The position numbers and the translations under genes were made by a program. A stretch of 7,207 nucleotides of DNA from assembly GCA_964426155.1 (NCBI GenBank), contig CAYROY010000114.1, positions 1 through 7,207 of the forward strand, written 5' to 3'. Below the pieces are notes generated by a model. The model saw only the letters and a list, made by a program, of their open reading frames with translations, made no database searches and was not told the DNA's origin. The DNA comes from M55B120 sp964426155 (GTDB taxonomy: Bacteria; Actinomycetota; Humimicrobiia; Humimicrobiales; Humimicrobiaceae). Numbering within the stretch: the first letter of the stretch is position 1; each line of letters begins with the position of its first letter. Shown one piece after another: positions 3,703-7,207 of this stretch.

Positions 3703-6700
3703 CAAAAAACAAACAAATTCCAGAGGTATGATTTCGGTAAAATTCCAAAGATAATGGAAATGCCGCATCTTCTTGATATCCAGAGAGAATCTTTCCAGTG
3801 GTTTCTGGATGAAGGGCTTATGGAAGCTCTTAAGGATATTTCTCCCATTGAAGACTTTACTGGTAATATGGCATTGGAATTTGTGGACTACAGCTTTGAC
3901 GAGGATATAGCAACACCAGATGTCTGCAAATTGCAGGATATGTCTTACACTGCACCTTTAAAGGTGCTATCAAGATTTATAAATAAGGAAACAGGTGAGA
4001 TAAAAGAACAGGAAGTCTTTATGGGTGATATACCCATGATGACCAGTAAAGGGACTTTCATAATCAATGGTACAGAAAGGGTAGTAGTATCGCAGCTGGT
4101 GCGTTCACCCGGTGTCTATTATGATGCAGACATAGATAAAAAAACTGAACGCGATATATTTATGTGCAAAGTAATACCGACGCGCGGTTCATGGATAGAA
4201 ATCGAGACAGATAAAAAAAATATTGCTTATGTAAGGATAGACAGAAGAAGAAAATTTCTTCTCACTATTTTTCTGAAAGCACTTGGTTTTGGAAATAATG
4301 AAGCTCTGCTGGAGCTTTTTGGTGCCTTTGACAGGGAAAATTGCATAAAGAATACACTTGACAGGGACCTGACCGAAACAGAAGAAGAAGCATTGATAGA
4401 GATATATAAGAAGCTAAGGCCCGGCGAGCCGCCAACTGTTGAGAGTGCCAGGAATCTTATTAATTCTCTTTTCTTTAATTCTAAGAGATATGATCTGGGC
4501 AAGGTCGGAAGATATAAGGTGAACCAGAAGATTATGGAAGAGCTGGAGGATGGTATTTCTGAAAGACTTTCTGCCATAGATAAAAAGATGGAAATAAATA
4601 AGGAAGAAAAATACATACTTAACAGTAAGGATATTTTCCTTATAATCAAATACCTGGTTCAGCTAATTGCTGGAATTGGAGAAGTTGATGATATCGATCA
4701 CTTCGGAAACAGGAGGATAAGAAATATAGGGGAGCTGGTACAGAATCAGGTGCGTATAGGCCTTTCCAGAATGGAAAGAGTTGTTAAGGAAAGAATGACA
4801 ACCCAGGATATTGATCTTATAACACCTAAATCACTGATAAATATCAGGCCGCTGGTGGCAAGTCTTAAGGAATTCTTTGGAAGCGGGCAGCTTTCACAAT
4901 TTCTGGACCAGACCAATCCACTTGCAGAAGTGACTCATAAAAGAAGACTTTCTGCCCTCGGGCCCGGCGGTCTTTCGAGGGAAAGGGCAGGATTTGAGGT
5001 AAGGGATGTTCACTCTTCTCACTACGGCAGGATGTGCCCGATAGAGACCCCGGAGGGGCCGAATATCGGATTAATAGGATCTCTTGCCACATATGCGACT
5101 CTTAATGAGTACGGTTTTATAGAAACACCATTCCGTAAAGTGGTAGATGGTGTCGTCACAGATAATATTGAGTATCTTTCCGCAGACAAGGAAGAAGATT
5201 ATGCAATTGCACAGGCAACAGAAGAAATAGATTCTAAAGGCAGATTAAAAAAAGATAAGATAATGGCAAAACATGGAGATGATATTATCATTGCAAGTCC
5301 CGATATGATAGATTATATGGACGTGTCGCCAAGGCAGATATTCAGTGCTGCAGCTTCACTAATACCTTTTCTGGATCACGATGATGCAAACAGAGCACTT
5401 ATGGGTTCAAATATGCAGAGGCAGGCAGTCCCGCTGATAGATCCCGAGCCGCCCCTGGTAGGGACCGGGATGGAAAGAGAAATTGCAAGGGACAGTGGTG
5501 CCATTATTCTTTCAAGGGATGAAGGTATAGTAAAAGAAGTTGACGGCAATAGCATAATAGTAGATTACTCAAGGAAAAAGAATGCAGTTCATGAACTTTA
5601 TAAATTTAAAAGATCTAATCAGGGTACATGTATTAACCAGAGGCCCCTTGTCAGAGAAGGTGACAGGGTGGAACGCGGACAGGTAATAGCAGATGGACCT
5701 GCTACCAGTTCTGGTGAACTGGCGCTTGGTAAAAATCTCAGGGTAGCTTTTATGTCCTGGGAGGGATATAACTATGAGGATGCTATAGTTATATCTGAAA
5801 GGTTAGTAAAGGAAGACATTCTGTCCTCAATACATATATCCAAGCAGGAGATAGAAGCCAGGACAACGAAGCTTGGAAATGAAGAGATCACCAGGGATAT
5901 ACCGAATGTTGGCGATGAAGTACTCAAGAACCTCGATGAAAGGGGAATAATAAGGATAGGTGCCGAGGTAAAGCCGGGAGATGTACTGGTCGGTAAGATT
6001 ACCCCAAAAGGTGAGACAGAACTGACAGCAGAAGAAAAGCTTCTAAGGGCGATTTTTGGAGAGAAGGCAAGGGAAGTAAGAGACAGCTCTTTAAAAGTAC
6101 CACATGGAGAAGGAGGGAAAGTAGTTGATGTACAGTTATTTTCCCGCAAGCAGGGGTATGACCTTCCCCCGGGAGTCAATGAGCTTGTAAGGGTATTTAT
6201 TGCAGAAAAAAGGAAGATTTCAATCGGCGACAAACTTGCAGGAAGGCATGGCAATAAAGGGGTTATATCTGTAATACTTCCCGAAGAAGATATGCCTTAT
6301 TCTGAGGATGGAGAACCAATAGATATAATATTCAACCCTCTTGGGGTACCATCAAGAATGAATGTGGGCCAGGTTCTGGAGGCTCACCTGGGCCTTGCTG
6401 CAAAGAAAGGATGGGAAACTAAAGAAAGGTCAGAGAGTGGTTCTGTATATGTTGCAACCCCTATATTTGAAGGTGCAGCAGAAAATGATATTAAAAGACT
6501 TCTAAAGAAGGTAGGGGCAGATGAAGGAGGAAAGACTGCGTTGTATGATGGTAGAAGCGGCGCAAAGCTAGCAGATGATATTACCGTAGGTTATGCATAT
6601 GTATTAAAACTGCTTCATCTGGTGGATGATAAGATACATGCCCGTTCAACAGGACCTTATTCTCTTGTGACCCAGCAGCCTCTTGGAGGTAAGGCGCAGT

Positions 6701-7207
6701 TCGGTGGTCAGAGGTTCGGAGAGATGGAGGTATGGGCACTTGAGGCTTATGGAGCAGCACATGCTCTTCAGGAAATGCTAACTATAAAGTCAGATGATGT
6801 TACTGGAAGAGTCAAGACATATGAAGCAGTGGTAAAAGGAGAGAATATAGACAGGCCCGGTATACCTGAATCCTTCAAAGTGCTTATAAAGGAGATGCAG
6901 AGTCTGGGTCTTGATGTTGAAGTTCTCTCAGAGGAAGGCAGGAAGGTGAGAGTCTCGGGATCAGAGGATGAGATAATGAAAACAGTGGAAGAGCTCGGTA
7001 TAAATCTCGAGGGGCATATGAAATCTGTAGATGACGGCAAAGAATCAGTAAGTGAGCAGGAAGAAGGTAAAGAAAAGAAGGAAGAAAAAGAACCTGCAGG
7101 GGCAGATTCTGTTTCCAGAGTTGAAGAAAAAGATGAGGAAAAATCTGAGCCTGAGCTAACTGACGAGGAAAAGGAATTGAAAAAGCAGATAGAATCGGTA
7201 AAAAATA
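3700..7207 (+). CDS. rpoB: DNA-directed RNA polymerase subunit beta (partial, runs off the 3' end)
   Basis: RpoB forms half of the RNA polymerase active-centre cleft. The frame is open from 3700 to the window end (1169 codons plus one base) with no stop. Landmarks in order: FGKIP and ISPIEDF (47-53) in the N-terminal lobe; GTFIINGTERVVVSQLVRSP (118-137); the rifampicin region (394-420), reading GSGQLSQFLDQTNPL and then HKRRLSAL; CPIETPEGPNIG in the fork region; FLDHDDANRALMGSNMQ (557-573); GYNYEDAIVISE (689-700); GDKLAGRHGNKGV with the active-site lysines 845 and 853; and GGKAQFGGQRFGEMEVWALE near the C-terminal clamp. Rifampicin-contact positions equivalent to E. coli D516, H526 and S531 are wild type (D403, H413, S418). 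The core ends near 1080; an Actinomycetota-like segment to about 1107 is followed by a Lys/Glu-rich tail of at least 59 residues. rpoC is expected downstream. Confidence 0.98.
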   Translation, partial: MQKTNKFQRYDFGKIPKIMEMPHLLDIQRESFQWFLDEGLMEALKDISPIEDFTGNMALEFVDYSFDEDIATPDVCKLQDMSYTAPLKVLSRFINKETGEIKEQEVFMGDIPMMTSKGTFIINGTERVVVSQLVRSPGVYYDADIDKKTERDIFMCKVIPTRGSWIEIETDKKNIAYVRIDRRRKFLLTIFLKALGFGNNEALLELFGAFDRENCIKNTLDRDLTETEEEALIEIYKKLRPGEPPTVESARNLINSLFFNSKRYDLGKVGRYKVNQKIMEELEDGISERLSAIDKKMEINKEEKYILNSKDIFLIIKYLVQLIAGIGEVDDIDHFGNRRIRNIGELVQNQVRIGLSRMERVVKERMTTQDIDLITPKSLINIRPLVASLKEFFGSGQLSQFLDQTNPLAEVTHKRRLSALGPGGLSRERAGFEVRDVHSSHYGRMCPIETPEGPNIGLIGSLATYATLNEYGFIETPFRKVVDGVVTDNIEYLSADKEEDYAIAQATEEIDSKGRLKKDKIMAKHGDDIIIASPDMIDYMDVSPRQIFSAAASLIPFLDHDDANRALMGSNMQRQAVPLIDPEPPLVGTGMEREIARDSGAIILSRDEGIVKEVDGNSIIVDYSRKKNAVHELYKFKRSNQGTCINQRPLVREGDRVERGQVIADGPATSSGELALGKNLRVAFMSWEGYNYEDAIVISERLVKEDILSSIHISKQEIEARTTKLGNEEITRDIPNVGDEVLKNLDERGIIRIGAEVKPGDVLVGKITPKGETELTAEEKLLRAIFGEKAREVRDSSLKVPHGEGGKVVDVQLFSRKQGYDLPPGVNELVRVFIAEKRKISIGDKLAGRHGNKGVISVILPEEDMPYSEDGEPIDIIFNPLGVPSRMNVGQVLEAHLGLAAKKGWETKERSESGSVYVATPIFEGAAENDIKRLLKKVGADEGGKTALYDGRSGAKLADDITVGYAYVLKLLHLVDDKIHARSTGPYSLVTQQPLGGKAQFGGQRFGEMEVWALEAYGAAHALQEMLTIKSDDVTGRVKTYEAVVKGENIDRPGIPESFKVLIKEMQSLGLDVEVLSEEGRKVRVSGSEDEIMKTVEELGINLEGHMKSVDDGKESVSEQEEGKEKKEEKEPAGADSVSRVEEKDEEKSEPELTDEEKELKKQIESVKN

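Noticed and set aside
1219..7040. Minus-strand open frames opposite rplK, rplA, rplJ, rplL and rpoB
   Set aside because: All lie opposite strongly conserved coding sequence, give Ser/Phe/Ile-rich translations without domains, and lack supporting start signals. They are shadows of the real genes.
1..7207. CRISPR array, insertion sequence, phage, toxin-antitoxin or other novel accessory system
   Set aside because: No spaced repeats, transposase, integrase or unknown small genes are present; all coding space is taken by seven core genes in a conserved order.

Overview
The window is an ordinary bacterial core-gene cluster, entirely on the plus strand: secE, nusG, rplK (L11), rplA (L1), rplJ (L10), rplL (L7/L12) and a 3'-truncated rpoB. 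Gene order and every protein match the widely conserved secE-nusG-L11-operon-rpoB arrangement. I found no mobile element, CRISPR array, tRNA, defence system or unrecognised gene. The DNA is AT-rich by eye, and arginine is read mostly from AGA/AGG and isoleucine often from ATA. RpoB nevertheless looks actinobacterial in the ISPIEDF block near residue 47, the SLKVPHGE block, and a post-core segment ending EELGINL. My best inference is an AT-rich, probably deep-branching lineage related to Actinomycetota; this rests on remembered family sequences, not on a tree.

Layout. Positions 1-90 are GC-rich (about 61% by count), unlike the rest, and I cannot identify them. secE starts at a GTG (115) and nusG follows after 18 bp. 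A good sigma-A-type promoter (TTGAAA, 16 bp, TATAAT) precedes rplK and suggests that rplK-rplA form their own transcription unit as well as being read through from secE-nusG. Between rplA and rplJ lies a recognisable L10 leader followed by an intrinsic terminator; one arm of the leader hairpin is also complementary to the terminator's 3' arm, so it reads as an attenuator. rplJ and rplL are 19 bp apart. The 303-bp rplL-rpoB gap holds a perfect 14-bp inverted repeat, a promoter with an exact TTGACA and an extended -10, and a second terminator-like hairpin in the rpoB leader. rpoB runs open to the window end.

Function. SecE is part of the protein-export channel; NusG couples RNA polymerase to elongation factors and ribosomes; L11, L1, L10 and L7/L12 form the mobile stalk regions of the 50S subunit; RpoB is the beta subunit of RNA polymerase. 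Shared control of translation and transcription machinery is the logic of the cluster.

The points most worth a second look are the L10 attenuator with its mutually exclusive pairings, the rpoB leader with its own promoter and candidate attenuator, and two unusual Lys/Glu-rich extensions: about 36 residues on the N-terminus of L7/L12 and at least 59 residues on the C-terminus of RpoB.
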